The notes: generated by a model from the letters alone, not told the origin. A stretch of DNA of 64,000 nt from Desulfoluna butyratoxydans (GCF_900699765.1 NZ_CAADHO010000001.1:558001-622000), one strand, 5' to 3'. Shown: positions 16,150 through 24,942, numbered from the stretch's first letter. Translations and numbers: made by a program.

Positions 16150-17129
16150 TACACCTCTCCCACGATGAGCCCGGCGTCGGACACCATCTTGAGGTCGTCG
16201 TCAAGGGAGCGCCCGGCCGTGGTGAGGTAGTTGCCCACCATGAGGCCGTCGGCACCGGCGGGAAAGAGCCAGGACTGAAAATCCCGGAGGGTCACCTCAC
16301 GCCCGCCGCAGACGGTGATGCGCTTTTCAGGGGCGATGAGCCGGAACAGAGCCACGGACTTCAAGGCGTCCAAAACCGGCATCAGGGGACGATTTTCCAT
16401 GCGGGTCCCGGGCACCGGGGTCAGGAAATTCATGGGGATGGTATCGGCGTTGAGTGTCCTCAGGGTCAGGGCCAGCTCCACGCGCTGGGCCCAGCTTTCG
16501 CCCATGCCCAGGATTCCGCCGGAGCAGACGCCGAAGCCCATCTCAGCGGCCAGCTGGACCGTCTCGATGTCCTCGTCGTAGGTGTGGGTGGTGCAGATGG
16601 CGTCGAAGTGGCTGCGGGAGGTCTCCAGGTTGTGATGATACCGCCCCATGCCGCTTGACCGCAGGCGTTCGCCCCGCTTGGCGTCCAGCATGCCCAGAGA
16701 GCCGCAGATGGCAAGGTCTGTCTCTTTTCTCAGGCGCTCGGTTACCCGGCAGACCCGATCGATCTCGGCGTCATTCAGGCTGTGTCCGCTGGTGACGATG
16801 CCAAAGCGGGTGGCCCCGGCACGGGCCATGGCATGGCCCCGCTCCACCAGGGTCTCCTCGTCCATGAGGGGGTAGATGTCCACCCCGGTGTCGTGGCTGG
16901 AGGACTGGGCGCAGAAGGCGCAGTCCTGGGAGCATTTGCCCGATTTGGCGTTGACGATGGAGCAGAGGAACACCGTGTCTCCCCGATTCTGGGAGCACCT
17001 CACCCGGGCGGCTTCAAACAGGAGAAAGAGGGATTCGTGCCCGGCTTCGGACAGAAGCAGGGCCTCTTCCTCCCCGACCTGGTAGGAGGGGTCGGCAATA
17101 AGTTGGCGTATCAGTTCATGGGTATGCAT
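16149..17129 (-). CDS. bioB: Biotin synthase
   Basis: The 326-residue radical-SAM enzyme has the [4Fe-4S] motif C66-SQD-C70-AF-C73, the FLCSIVNAKSGKC entry typical of BioB, YHHNLETS (the conserved YNHNLDTS site), and GILGMGES. It inserts sulfur into dethiobiotin in the cytoplasm. The gene is first after the BirA-controlled promoter at 17245-17299 and is followed without a gap by a hotdog and an SDR gene. The start is the first ATG of the natural N-terminus; the ribosome site (AAGGA) is rather far upstream. Length is normal for the family. Confidence 0.95.
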   Translation of the reverse strand: MHTHELIRQLIADPSYQVGEEEALLLSEAGHESLFLLFEAARVRCSQNRGDTVFLCSIVNAKSGKCSQDCAFCAQSSSHDTGVDIYPLMDEETLVERGHAMARAGATRFGIVTSGHSLNDAEIDRVCRVTERLRKETDLAICGSLGMLDAKRGERLRSSGMGRYHHNLETSRSHFDAICTTHTYDEDIETVQLAAEMGFGVCSGGILGMGESWAQRVELALTLRTLNADTIPMNFLTPVPGTRMENRPLMPVLDALKSVALFRLIAPEKRITVCGGREVTLRDFQSWLFPAGADGLMVGNYLTTAGRSLDDDLKMVSDAGLIVGEV

Positions 17130-17244
17130 GGTGGCGTGTCGCTTTCCTTAAATAAAAAGCCCCGCAAAAAACCGTCTCGGTTGCGCATGCTGCCCGGCTG
17201 GCGTTTGCCCCGGGCCACAGGGCCTTGGTTGTATTTAAAGGCCC

Positions 17245-17274
17245 GTTATACAGCCATATCCCCTGAGCTGTCAA
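17245..17274 (-). promoter_or_regulatory. bioB promoter
   Basis: On the minus strand a perfect TTGACA (17274-17269) is followed after 18 bases by TATAAC (17250-17245), about 115 bases before the bioB ATG. The -35 box is part of the BirA-like operator, so repressor binding would block polymerase. Confidence 0.65.
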
Positions 17275-17299
17275 CTACGTCTCCACGCAGGGTTAACAG
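17268..17299 (-). promoter_or_regulatory. BirA-type biotin operator
   Basis: Half-sites CTGTTAACC and AGTTGACAG are inverted repeats that match at seven of nine positions and are separated by 14 bases. This is the layout of known BirA boxes (GTTAACC-N14-16-GGTTAAC type). It overlaps the -35 hexamer of the bioB promoter, as expected for repression by biotinyl-AMP-bound BirA. No birA gene is in the window. Confidence 0.65.
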
Positions 17300-17344
17300 A
17301 AAGGCAACCCCCAGGGGCGCTGGTTGTTGCCCTGGGGCACACAG

Positions 17345-18220
17345 TCAATCAAGGGATCGTGGCGAGATAAAGCAACGGGATGTCTGGGTGACGGGATCGA
17401 TGAAACGCACCTCTTTGGCCAGGAGCTTTAAGGGGCGCTCAAAATCGGGCGGGGCCTCGTCCAGAAGGTCCGGGTAGAGGTGGTCGTTTTCAATGGGGGC
17501 GCCGATGGCGCACATGTGGAGGCGAACCTGGTGTTTCTTGCCGGTGACAGGGGAGATCCGAAACAACCCGCCCGCCCCCTTTGGTGCCACAAGCTCAATG
17601 GTGGACTCGGCGTTGCTGGGCCCTTCCCCTACGGCCATGCGGAACCAGGGATCGCCCTTGACGAGCCGATTCGTCACATGAAAGGGGCCGACCCCATCCG
17701 GACGGCTCAGGGAGAGGGCCTCGTAGACCTTGCTCACCTTTTTTTCCATGAACAGCCCCTGGTAGAGCCCGCGGGTCTCTTTTCGCCTGGAAAAAAGCAC
17801 CAGGCCTGCCGTCTCCCGATCGATGCGGTTCACAGGGATCAGCTCCGGATTTTCGAAGCGGTTTCGCAATCGGGTAAGAAGGGTCTCGTTCACGAACTTA
17901 CCGGCAGGGATCACGGGCAGAAAGTGGGGCTTGCAGGCGACAATGAGGTGATCGTCCACATGGACCACCTCTTCGGCAAAGGGGATGGGGTCTTCATGGG
18001 CCACTTCCCGATAATAGCGCAGCACCATCATGGGGACCACCACAGCATCCCGGGTAAGGGCCGCGCCCTTTTCATCGGTGACGAGCCCGGAGTCTAAGCG
18101 CGCTTCCCAGGTGCCCGAAGGCACGGCAGGAAAGCGCGCTTCCAGAAACGCCAGGATGGGGGTCCCCGAAGGCACCGCCTCCCCCACCGTTACCGTGGAC
18201 GCATAAGGGCTCCGGCTCAT
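17345..18220 (-). CDS. RluA-family pseudouridine synthase
   Basis: The 291-residue product carries the RluA catalytic motif: NRIDRETAGLVLFSR with the nucleophile aspartate. It also has the preceding DDHLIVACKPHFLPV and the later GKKHQVRLHMCAIGAPI. Such enzymes convert specific uridines in rRNA or tRNA to pseudouridine; the target here is not deducible. The start at 18220 overlaps the bioD stop (ATGA). The longer frame upstream runs into bioD and is rejected. Why an RNA modifier is coupled to bioD is unclear; it may be chance packing. Its end precedes the BirA operator by about 45 bases. Confidence 0.88.
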   Translation of the reverse strand: MSRSPYASTVTVGEAVPSGTPILAFLEARFPAVPSGTWEARLDSGLVTDEKGAALTRDAVVVPMMVLRYYREVAHEDPIPFAEEVVHVDDHLIVACKPHFLPVIPAGKFVNETLLTRLRNRFENPELIPVNRIDRETAGLVLFSRRKETRGLYQGLFMEKKVSKVYEALSLSRPDGVGPFHVTNRLVKGDPWFRMAVGEGPSNAESTIELVAPKGAGGLFRISPVTGKKHQVRLHMCAIGAPIENDHLYPDLLDEAPPDFERPLKLLAKEVRFIDPVTQTSRCFISPRSLD

Positions 18221-18924
18221 TCCGCTTCGAGCCCCAGGGCCCGCACCAGGGGGAGCAGGCGCTCGGCCATGGCGTCGGCCTCGGTTTCGATGCAGCACAT
18301 TCGCCCGATGGACGCCACGGGACGGATGCCCGTAATGCGCGCCACCGCTTCCATGTGTTCGGCGATCATCACCGGCTCGGTGGAGCCGTCCCGGTCGATG
18401 AAGACCACAAAGGGGTGGGTGATGCCCCGGCTGGCCATGGCCTCCAGGGTAAGCAGGGTATGGTTGATGGTCCCAAGGCCTGCGCGGGCGGCAACCACGT
18501 GGATAAATTTCTCTTCGGCCAGGAGGTCGATGACGTTCAACCGCTCGGTCACCGGCACCAGGGCCCCGCCAGCCCCTTCCACCACCAGGGGGCGGCCCAG
18601 GGCCCTCTTCTCCTGGATAAAGGTCTTGAACGCCTCAGGGTCTATTTTTTTTCCCTCTTCCCGGGCCGCGAAATAGGGGGCCTTGGCTTCCCGGAAGCAG
18701 TACAGGACAGAATCCTTGGCCTCGTCGCGACCGCCCATAAGGGTCAGGACAAAGGAGGGGTCGCTGTACGGGTGCGTGGGGCTGTGGCAACCGGTCTGAA
18801 AGGGTTTCAGGTAAAGGGGATCCAGGCCCTGGGCGCGAAGGATTTTCATCACCAGAAGGGAGAGGACGCTCTTTCCGACATCGGTGTCGGTGCCGGTAAT
18901 GCAGATGTCTCGGATGGGGGACAT
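18217..18924 (-). CDS. bioD: Dethiobiotin synthetase
   Basis: The 235-residue product starts MSPIRDICITGTDTDVGKS, the P-loop GTDTDVGKS that is diagnostic for BioD. It has FQTGC near the DAPA site and VVEGAGGALVPV as the conserved second motif. It makes dethiobiotin from DAPA, CO2 and ATP. The start at 18924 has GGAG seven bases upstream; the longer frame is rejected for lack of both a ribosome site and similarity. It leads the bioD-rluA unit. No BirA-like operator was found in front of it, unlike bioB. Confidence 0.93.
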   Translation of the reverse strand: MSPIRDICITGTDTDVGKSVLSLLVMKILRAQGLDPLYLKPFQTGCHSPTHPYSDPSFVLTLMGGRDEAKDSVLYCFREAKAPYFAAREEGKKIDPEAFKTFIQEKRALGRPLVVEGAGGALVPVTERLNVIDLLAEEKFIHVVAARAGLGTINHTLLTLEAMASRGITHPFVVFIDRDGSTEPVMIAEHMEAVARITGIRPVASIGRMCCIETEADAMAERLLPLVRALGLEAE

Positions 18925-19357
18925 GACGGTCTCCAAATCACGGGTTGGGGGCCACGGAAAAACGACATGGTAACAGCCCGCGCATCGAACGTGCGGCCCG
19001 GAAATCCCGGGGGGCCGCCGTTTCCATAATCCATGCGGGGGATCCAAAGCCCCTTGATGGCTGACGGAGGGTGTCCCGCCGGGGTTACCCGAAGGTCAGC
19101 TTCCGTGGACAGCCTGAAAGACGAATGGGTATAGTGGTACTATGAACAAAAACATATTTCAATCACCTGCGCGTCCCATGGAATGTTCCCTGCCCCGGCC
19201 GGGAACACAAAAAAAGATCGCACACAAACCTTTTCGTGGATATCCTCCTTGCGAAGGGGAACCTGCGGTGATATGAAGTGTACATTGTTCAAAGAACAAT
19301 GCAAAAGCCCTGCCATTGGGACTTTTCCTCAGATTCTCACTCGGAGCACACCCACGT
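18925..19357. other. Divergent intergenic region bioD / CDP-alcohol transferase
   Basis: About 430 bases without a supported gene. A weak plus-strand promoter lies at 19106-19135. A TTGTTC/GAACAA inverted repeat (about 19276-19288) lies shortly before the plus-strand gene. Confidence 0.45.
19106..19135 (+). promoter_or_regulatory. Possible promoter for the CDP-alcohol transferase
   Basis: TGGACA and TATAGT are separated by 18 bases, about 220 bases before the ATG at 19358. Tentative. Confidence 0.35.
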
Positions 19358-19948
19358 ATGGCTGGAAAGATAGCACGAACGATCCTATATGCCGTCCCCA
19401 ACACCCTGAGCCTCTTCCGGCTCGCCTGTTCACCGGTCATCCTCTGGTTTGCCTGGAACGGAGAAGAACGCCCTTTCCTGGCCTTCCTCACCTCTGCCCT
19501 GGTCTCAGACCTTTTTGACGGTGCCATTGCACGCATGCTCAAGCACACCACGGAACTGGGTGCCAAGCTCGACAGCATGGCCGACTTCCTCCTGGCCCTG
19601 GCGGTCCTGCCCTGCATCTGGTGGCTCTGGCCCCATCTCCTGGAGGCCGAACTGCGCTACTTCATGATCGTCCTGGTGGGGAGCTTTGCCCAGCTCACCT
19701 GCGGCTACGTCAAGTTCGGCAGAACCCCGAGCTACCACACCTGGACCTCCAAGAGCGCCACCCTGCTCCTCTCCATCTCCCTGCTCGTCCTCCTCTACAC
19801 CCAGGACATGAGCGGCCCCTTCCGGTTCTCGGCTATCCTCCACCTGGCCTCCACCGTAGAGTCCATTCTCATCACCCTCATCCTTCCCAGGTGGAACTAC
19901 AACGTCCACTCCATCTGGCACGCCCTGGAACACTCAAAAGATAAATAA
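19358..19948 (+). CDS. CDP-alcohol phosphatidyltransferase
   Basis: The 196-residue membrane protein carries the CDP-alcohol motif DG-x2-AR-x8-G-x3-D-x3-D (DGAIARMLKHTTELGAKLDSMAD), preceded by PNTLSLFR as in PgsA-type enzymes. Several hydrophobic segments (about residues 25-45, 75-95, 100-120, 145-165) make it an inner-membrane phospholipid-head-group enzyme. The acceptor is not certain: phosphatidylglycerophosphate synthase is the nearest guess, but a phosphatidylcholine- or inositol-type member is possible. The ATG at 19358 has GGAG 11 bases upstream; a TTG 42 bases earlier is less likely. Repeat copy C begins three bases after the stop. Confidence 0.8.
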   Translation: MAGKIARTILYAVPNTLSLFRLACSPVILWFAWNGEERPFLAFLTSALVSDLFDGAIARMLKHTTELGAKLDSMADFLLALAVLPCIWWLWPHLLEAELRYFMIVLVGSFAQLTCGYVKFGRTPSYHTWTSKSATLLLSISLLVLLYTQDMSGPFRFSAILHLASTVESILITLILPRWNYNVHSIWHALEHSKDK

Positions 19949-19950
19949 AA

Positions 19951-20425
19951 AACGCCTCCGGCGGCCCTGCCGGGGGCCAAACTTTTGAAAAGTTTGACAA
20001 ACAGGTTTTGACAGCTTTGCTATGAATTCCAGCGATTCTGACTGTTCTGACCTTTCTACCGGAAAGTTTTTTGCGGAGCTTTTTTCAAAAAAGCGACCCG
20101 CCGGAGGCAAGCTGAATAGTTACCAAATTTTAAACAAGACTTTCCAGGCTTCGCAGGGATACATTCGACTTGTTCGCTTTATTTGCGGAGCTTTGTTTCA
20201 AAAAAGCGACTTGCCATAGCTTTTCTTATTAAAATCAAGCAAATATCCAATACCCTTCATCGCATTTCCAGAAAAATGAAATGGGCCTATCATGAAAAAG
20301 CGGTTGCCAGACATCACACATCACGCGAATGCTCCGAAAACGTTTGCATGATGACTGCATCCATGCATTCGCCATAGGGTTTCAAGGTGCCCCCACCTTG
20401 CCGCCGGAGGCACGCTTTTTAAGGC
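19951..20425. repeat. Modular GCCTCCGGCGG repeat cluster, copy C
   Basis: Fills the gap between two converging genes. Module 1 is at 19954-20006, module 3 at 20057-20108 (with a partial second module 3 at about 20178-20215), and module 2 with extended flank at 20329-20411. The stretch 20329-20411 matches 25419-25500 in reverse orientation at roughly 85% by eye. No gene is visible. Confidence 0.8.
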
Positions 20426-20436
20426 AAACTGAATCG

Positions 20437-21579
20437 TTAGAGTCTGGCCTTCAACCGGATCAGGAAGGCGCGGGCGCCGAAGGCGGCCACCTTGGGGCTC
20501 AGCCGGAGGAAAAGGCGGGTAAAGCTCTCCGAAGGGGGAATGTACAAGGGGTTGGGTTCCAGGGAGATGGCCCCTTCCGGGCACGAGGAGAGGCAGGCGG
20601 CGCAGCCGATGCACCGGGTGGGGTCGTAGTGGTGTTCTTTGTTTTCGATGGTGTGGGCGCGGGTGTTGCAGGCGCGCAGGCAGCGGCCACAGTTCGTGCA
20701 GGCGGAAACATCCACCACGGCCTTGAACCTGGGCTCGGCCATGAGGGCCATGCCGCCGAAGTGGTTGATGGTCTCCAGGCCGTGGCAGCAGCAGTCGCAG
20801 CAGGTGCAGATGGCGTTGGGGCTTTCGTGGGAGACGTTGGCGGTGAGCAGCACGAGGTTTCTCTCCCAGCGTTCCCGGATCACGGCCCGCATCTCCTCGC
20901 GGGTGACGTGGTACCCGGTGCCCTGGGGCACCACGCCTTCGGCAAAGGAGCCGAAGAGCAGGCAGCCGTCCTCCACCCGGGCCCGTTTGCAGCGGCCACC
21001 GGCAAAGGCCACGGACTGGCGGCACTGGCAGACATTTAAGACGGCAAAGGTGTCGTGGGCGGCCAGGAGTTTTTCCACCAGGTCGGCGTCGGCCACGGTC
21101 TGCTGGTGGGACACATGCTCTTCAATGGGAATATTGCGGATGGCAGGGGCCCGGACCCAGCCTAAGAAATCCTTCACATACCCCGTGCCGAAGAGCCGGG
21201 TGATGCGGTCCCCGAAGCCCCGGTGCATGGGGGTCTCTTTGCCGTTCATGAGAAAGTACTCAAAGATGCCCGGGATCAGGGGCATAAGAGAATACCCGGA
21301 CGACCCGCCATAGATCACCCGCCGCGCGGCAAGGCGTTCCAGAACGGGAAGGGCCTCTGCCTCGGCCATCTGCGCCCGCCGGGCCACGGCCTTGAGTCTT
21401 TTGGGTACATAGGAGGGAAGCCCCAGGGCCACCCGGGCCTCTTCCGGGTCAAAAAGATGGCAGACCAGGGCTTGCAGTTCGTCTCCCATGGGTGGGCCGA
21501 TGAGCCACACCGAGCTGAAGCGCCGGGCCAGTTTTTTCTGGTGGATGTCGGGGGATATGTCTTCGCGGGGCATCATCAT
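20437..21579 (-). CDS. 4Fe-4S ferredoxin-domain protein with extra cysteine clusters
   Basis: The 380-residue cytoplasmic protein ends with two ferredoxin motifs (CTNCGRCLRACNTRAH and CIGCAACLSSCPEGA), so it should hold two [4Fe-4S] clusters. Before them are a CQCRQS segment and a dense CTCCDCCCHGLE stretch that could bind another metal site. The N-terminal third looks like a winged-helix/dimer region (KRLKAVARRAQMAEAEALPVLERLAARRVIY). The fold is known from reductase-linked Fe-S proteins of anaerobes, but its partner is unknown. The ATG at 21579 has GGGAG six bases upstream. It is divergent from a sigma-54 activator gene, which may control it. Confidence 0.75.
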   Translation of the reverse strand: MMMPREDISPDIHQKKLARRFSSVWLIGPPMGDELQALVCHLFDPEEARVALGLPSYVPKRLKAVARRAQMAEAEALPVLERLAARRVIYGGSSGYSLMPLIPGIFEYFLMNGKETPMHRGFGDRITRLFGTGYVKDFLGWVRAPAIRNIPIEEHVSHQQTVADADLVEKLLAAHDTFAVLNVCQCRQSVAFAGGRCKRARVEDGCLLFGSFAEGVVPQGTGYHVTREEMRAVIRERWERNLVLLTANVSHESPNAICTCCDCCCHGLETINHFGGMALMAEPRFKAVVDVSACTNCGRCLRACNTRAHTIENKEHHYDPTRCIGCAACLSSCPEGAISLEPNPLYIPPSESFTRLFLRLSPKVAAFGARAFLIRLKARL

Positions 21580-21773
21580 ACGGGTCTCCCAATGCATGTC
21601 ATGAAGGATGGACGAAGGGCCGGGCAACTGATGCCGAGCGAAAATTTGCCTTTACTCAGGCATGGGTTCAAGGGCACACTCAGATGGTTTGTGTACCATC
21701 CATATCAACCGAAATCAACGCAAGGTCATCCATGTGCTTTTCATGCACAGCCGGCGCCACCCGAGGAGAGCCC

Positions 21774-23246
21774 ATGATCCGGCTTACCGACACCCAACGC
21801 ATCTTCTTCGCCCTGGTCAGTGAAGCCATCTACGCCAACCCCTTTGCCGAGGAGCGGGAGGCCATCGATACCCGCATTGCAGGGCTTTTTCCCGGCGCCC
21901 GTGTGGAGTGCCTCATCGACGAGACCATCCGTGAGGTCAGCGCCCGACTGGAGGCCCTTGAGCCGTCGGGTCGCCCCCGCATCGACCGGGTGGAAAAAAA
22001 AGACAAAACCCTTGTGGAAAACGCCCTGGTCTTTGAATTTTTCTATCTTTTCCGGGAGCGGTTCGACGCCCTGATTCACCGCCAGGTGGAGGCCGGGGAC
22101 ACCTCCCTGCCCGTCCCCTTTGCCGACGAGGCCCGGGCTTTTTTTCAGGACCGGGGGTTCACCACGGAGCAGTTCTGCCACTACATGGCCCTGTGTTACC
22201 AGCTCCGGCGCGCCTTTCTCCTGATCCGGGACTCCCTGGTGGGGGAGAGCCGGGCCATGCGCAACCTCCGGCGCGACCTCTGGAACAACGTCTTCACCCA
22301 CGATATCGGCCTTTACGCCCGCTACCTCATCAACCGCATGGAGGATTTTTCCACCCTGCTCCTGGGAGAGACCGGCACAGGCAAGGGCACGGCAGCCATC
22401 GCCATCGGCCGAAGCGGCTACATCCCCTTTGACCCGGAACGAAAAACCTTCACCGAGAGCTTTACCCGCACCTTTGTCTCCCTGAACCTCTCCCAGTACC
22501 CGGAGACCCTGTTGGAGTCGGAACTTTTCGGTCACAAGAAGGGGGCCTTCACAGGGGCCGTGGAGGACCACAAAGGGGTTTTGGAGCGGTGCAGCCCCAA
22601 CGGGGCCATCTTTTTAGACGAGCTGGGGGAGATCCCGGCCCACACCCAGATCAAGCTCCTCCAGGTGCTCCAGGAGCGCGAGTTCACCCCGGTGGGCAGC
22701 CACCTCAAGACCCGGTTCAACGGCCGGGTCATCGCCGCTACCAACCGTCCCTTTGAAGAGATCACGGGCAGCGGGGGGTTCCGGGACGATTTTTTCTACC
22801 GACTCTGCTCGGACATCATCACGGTGCCCCCGTTGCGGGTCCGCATCGAAGAGGACCCCGAGGAGCTCACCACCCTTCTGAACCACACGGTCACCCGCAT
22901 GGTGGGCAAGGCATCCCCCGAGTACACGGACATGGTCCGGGAGGTCATCGAACGCCAGCTCGGCCCCCATTACCCATGGCCCGGCAACGTCCGGGAGCTG
23001 GAGCAATGCACCCGAAGGGTCCTCATCAAGAAGAGCTACCTCCTCTCCCGGGATACGGACGACACCTCCCTCACCGAGGCCCTTGCCCGGGGAATCCGCA
23101 ACGGGGAGATGGACCTGAAGGCCCTGACGTGCACCTATTGCGCCATGCTCTACAGGCGTTACGGCACCTACGGCGATGTGGCCCGCATCACGGGGCTGGA
23201 CCGGCGCACCGCAAAAAAATACATCGAAACATTTGACGCGGACTGA
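21774..23246 (+). CDS. Sigma-54-dependent transcriptional activator with an unusual N-terminal domain
   Basis: The 490-residue product has a complete AAA+ domain: Walker A GETGTGKG (198-205), the sigma-54 contact loop GAFTGA (257-262), Walker B IFLDELGE, and RDDFFYRL. A C-terminal helix-turn-helix follows (YGDVARITGLDRRTAKKYI). The N-terminal 190 residues are not a receiver, GAF or PAS domain that I recognise; they are helical (FFYLFRERFDALIHRQVEAG), so the signal sensed is unknown. GAGGAG before the ATG at 21774 supports the start. It is divergent from the Fe-S protein gene and its stop lies one base from that of the converging thioesterase. Confidence 0.88.
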   Translation: MIRLTDTQRIFFALVSEAIYANPFAEEREAIDTRIAGLFPGARVECLIDETIREVSARLEALEPSGRPRIDRVEKKDKTLVENALVFEFFYLFRERFDALIHRQVEAGDTSLPVPFADEARAFFQDRGFTTEQFCHYMALCYQLRRAFLLIRDSLVGESRAMRNLRRDLWNNVFTHDIGLYARYLINRMEDFSTLLLGETGTGKGTAAIAIGRSGYIPFDPERKTFTESFTRTFVSLNLSQYPETLLESELFGHKKGAFTGAVEDHKGVLERCSPNGAIFLDELGEIPAHTQIKLLQVLQEREFTPVGSHLKTRFNGRVIAATNRPFEEITGSGGFRDDFFYRLCSDIITVPPLRVRIEEDPEELTTLLNHTVTRMVGKASPEYTDMVREVIERQLGPHYPWPGNVRELEQCTRRVLIKKSYLLSRDTDDTSLTEALARGIRNGEMDLKALTCTYCAMLYRRYGTYGDVARITGLDRRTAKKYIETFDAD

Positions 23247-23247
23247 C

Positions 23248-23748
23248 TCAGGAGCCCGCCTTCTCCTGGCGGGCCAGCATGCGCTGCTTCTCCTCCAGGC
23301 GATGGGCCCTTCGGTAACGGGCCTCTTCGTTTCGGCGGCTGTCCTCCGGGGTCTCCGGGAGCACGGGGAGCAGTTTTTTCACCTTGGAGTCCTCGGCGTA
23401 GAGGGCCACAAAGGTGAGGTACGCGCTGGCCACGTGTTTTTTCTCACCGGTCAAAAGATTCTCCCCTTCCACGCGCACCCCGATCTCCATGGAGGTACTC
23501 CCCACCATGTTGAGGCTTGCCTTCAAGGTGAGCAGCTCCCCGATGTACATGGGCTTGAAAAAATCCAGGCGGTCGATGGAGGCGGTAACGCAATTGGTGC
23601 GGGAGTGGCGCGTGGCCACCACCCCTGCGGCGTTGTCGATGTACTTCATGATCACGCCGCCGTGGACGTTTCCCGCGGGGTTGGCGTCCTGGGGCAGCAT
23701 GAGATGGGAGAGGATCACACGGCTTTCTGAGACGGGGTGTCCCTGCAT
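23248..23748 (-). CDS. Acyl-CoA thioesterase, YciA/BACH-type hotdog
   Basis: The 166-residue protein has the hotdog thioesterase signature HLMLPQDANPAGNVHGGVIMKYIDNAAG and the later DRLDFFKPMYIGELL. These hexameric enzymes hydrolyse acyl-CoA in the cytoplasm. A charged C-terminal tail (about 130-166) is an addition. AAGGAG lies five bases before the ATG. It converges on the sigma-54 activator with only one base between stops, so the two transcripts must overlap. Confidence 0.87.
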   Translation of the reverse strand: MQGHPVSESRVILSHLMLPQDANPAGNVHGGVIMKYIDNAAGVVATRHSRTNCVTASIDRLDFFKPMYIGELLTLKASLNMVGSTSMEIGVRVEGENLLTGEKKHVASAYLTFVALYAEDSKVKKLLPVLPETPEDSRRNEEARYRRAHRLEEKQRMLARQEKAGS

Positions 23749-23955
23749 AACGACTCCTTGTCAGGTTGGTGAAAATATGATGTTTATGGTGGGCTGACCC
23801 ATGGATGGGTCGTCGGTCGGATCTTTTCGGAGTGAAACGGCATAGCCGCCACCACCGGAAAACGCCCGGCAACGGCATGGCAAGCTGCCTGCCGTCATGG
23901 CACAGGAAACATAATAACCCGGCAAGATCATTGTCAACACATTAAAGGAATTTCC

Positions 23956-24807
23956 GTGATTCAACACAGTTTCATCCACATGCAGGGGGTGGGCAAGGCC
24001 ACCGAAGAGAAGCTCTGGCACCGGGGAATCACCACCTGGTCTCTCTACGAGGAGGCCCATGAGCGGGGGGAAAAGCTCCCCATGCCCGGCACCGTGCTTC
24101 CGGGCATCCGCACCTCCCGCCGACGCTATGAGGAAGGCGACCTCCTCCACTTCCAGGGGCTCATGCCCGCCGGAGAGGCCTGGAGACTCTTTCCGGGCTT
24201 TCAGGAGACCACCTGCTACCTCGACATCGAAACCACGGGGGACGGTCCCTGGTGCGACATCACCACCATTGCCCTGTACGACGGCAACACCGTGCGGACC
24301 TACGTCAACGGGGAGAACCTGGCAGACTTCGCAGAGGCTGTTTCCGGCTTTACCACCGTGGTGACCTACAACGGAAAATGCTTTGACATCCCCGTCATCC
24401 GGCGCGTCTTGGGGATTCCCATGGAGATGGCCCACATCGACCTGCGCTACGTCCTGGGAAGCCTGGGCATCAAAGGCGGCCTCAAGCGCTGCGAGGAGAC
24501 CCTCGGCATGGGGCGCACGGACCTGGCCGGTGTGGACGGCTCCTCTGCCGTGGTGATGTGGGACCGTTACAGGCAGAGCGGGGACCGGCGCTACCTGGAA
24601 ACCCTTCTGGCCTACAACGTGGCGGACACCGTCAACATGGAGCCCCTTCTGGTGGAAGCCTGCCGCATGCGCAGAAACGCGCTCCCGGAAGGTGCCCGGT
24701 TCCCCCTTCCCACCCCGGGGAGTCCCCGCCTCCCCTACGCCCCCGACCATGGAGTCATTGAGGAGATGCGCCGAATTTACCGATCCTCCCACGGGAACCT
24801 GTGGTAA
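23956..24807 (+). CDS. RNase H-fold exonuclease-like protein (YprB type)
   Basis: The 283-residue product has an N-terminal helix-hairpin-helix-like part (MQGVGKATEEKLWHRGITTW) followed by a DEDD-type exonuclease fold. Acidic residues are in YLDIETTG, with TYNGKCFDIPVI and HIDLRYVLG, and a late aspartate in LAYNVADTVNM. This matches the YprB / RNase_H_2 family of presumed 3'-5' exonucleases. Whether it acts on DNA or RNA is unknown. The start is a GTG with AAAGGA six bases upstream. It stands alone, divergent from the thioesterase gene. Confidence 0.78.
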   Translation: MIQHSFIHMQGVGKATEEKLWHRGITTWSLYEEAHERGEKLPMPGTVLPGIRTSRRRYEEGDLLHFQGLMPAGEAWRLFPGFQETTCYLDIETTGDGPWCDITTIALYDGNTVRTYVNGENLADFAEAVSGFTTVVTYNGKCFDIPVIRRVLGIPMEMAHIDLRYVLGSLGIKGGLKRCEETLGMGRTDLAGVDGSSAVVMWDRYRQSGDRRYLETLLAYNVADTVNMEPLLVEACRMRRNALPEGARFPLPTPGSPRLPYAPDHGVIEEMRRIYRSSHGNLW

Positions 24808-24913
24808 CCATGGGGTATCCTCGCGCCCCATTGTCAGGTGAAGTCAGCGGGAATTGGTAAGCACGCGGACATGCCCCTCAGTAAAAAAAACGCGCCTCCC
24901 CACCGTAACACTC

Positions 24914-24942
24914 TTGATTTTCATTAAAATTACCCATATAAA
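24914..24942 (+). promoter_or_regulatory. Promoter of the IHF/HU gene
   Basis: TTGATT at 24914-24919 and TATAAA at 24937-24942 are separated by 17 bases, about 70 bases before the ATG at 25010, in a locally A/T-rich stretch. Confidence 0.6.
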
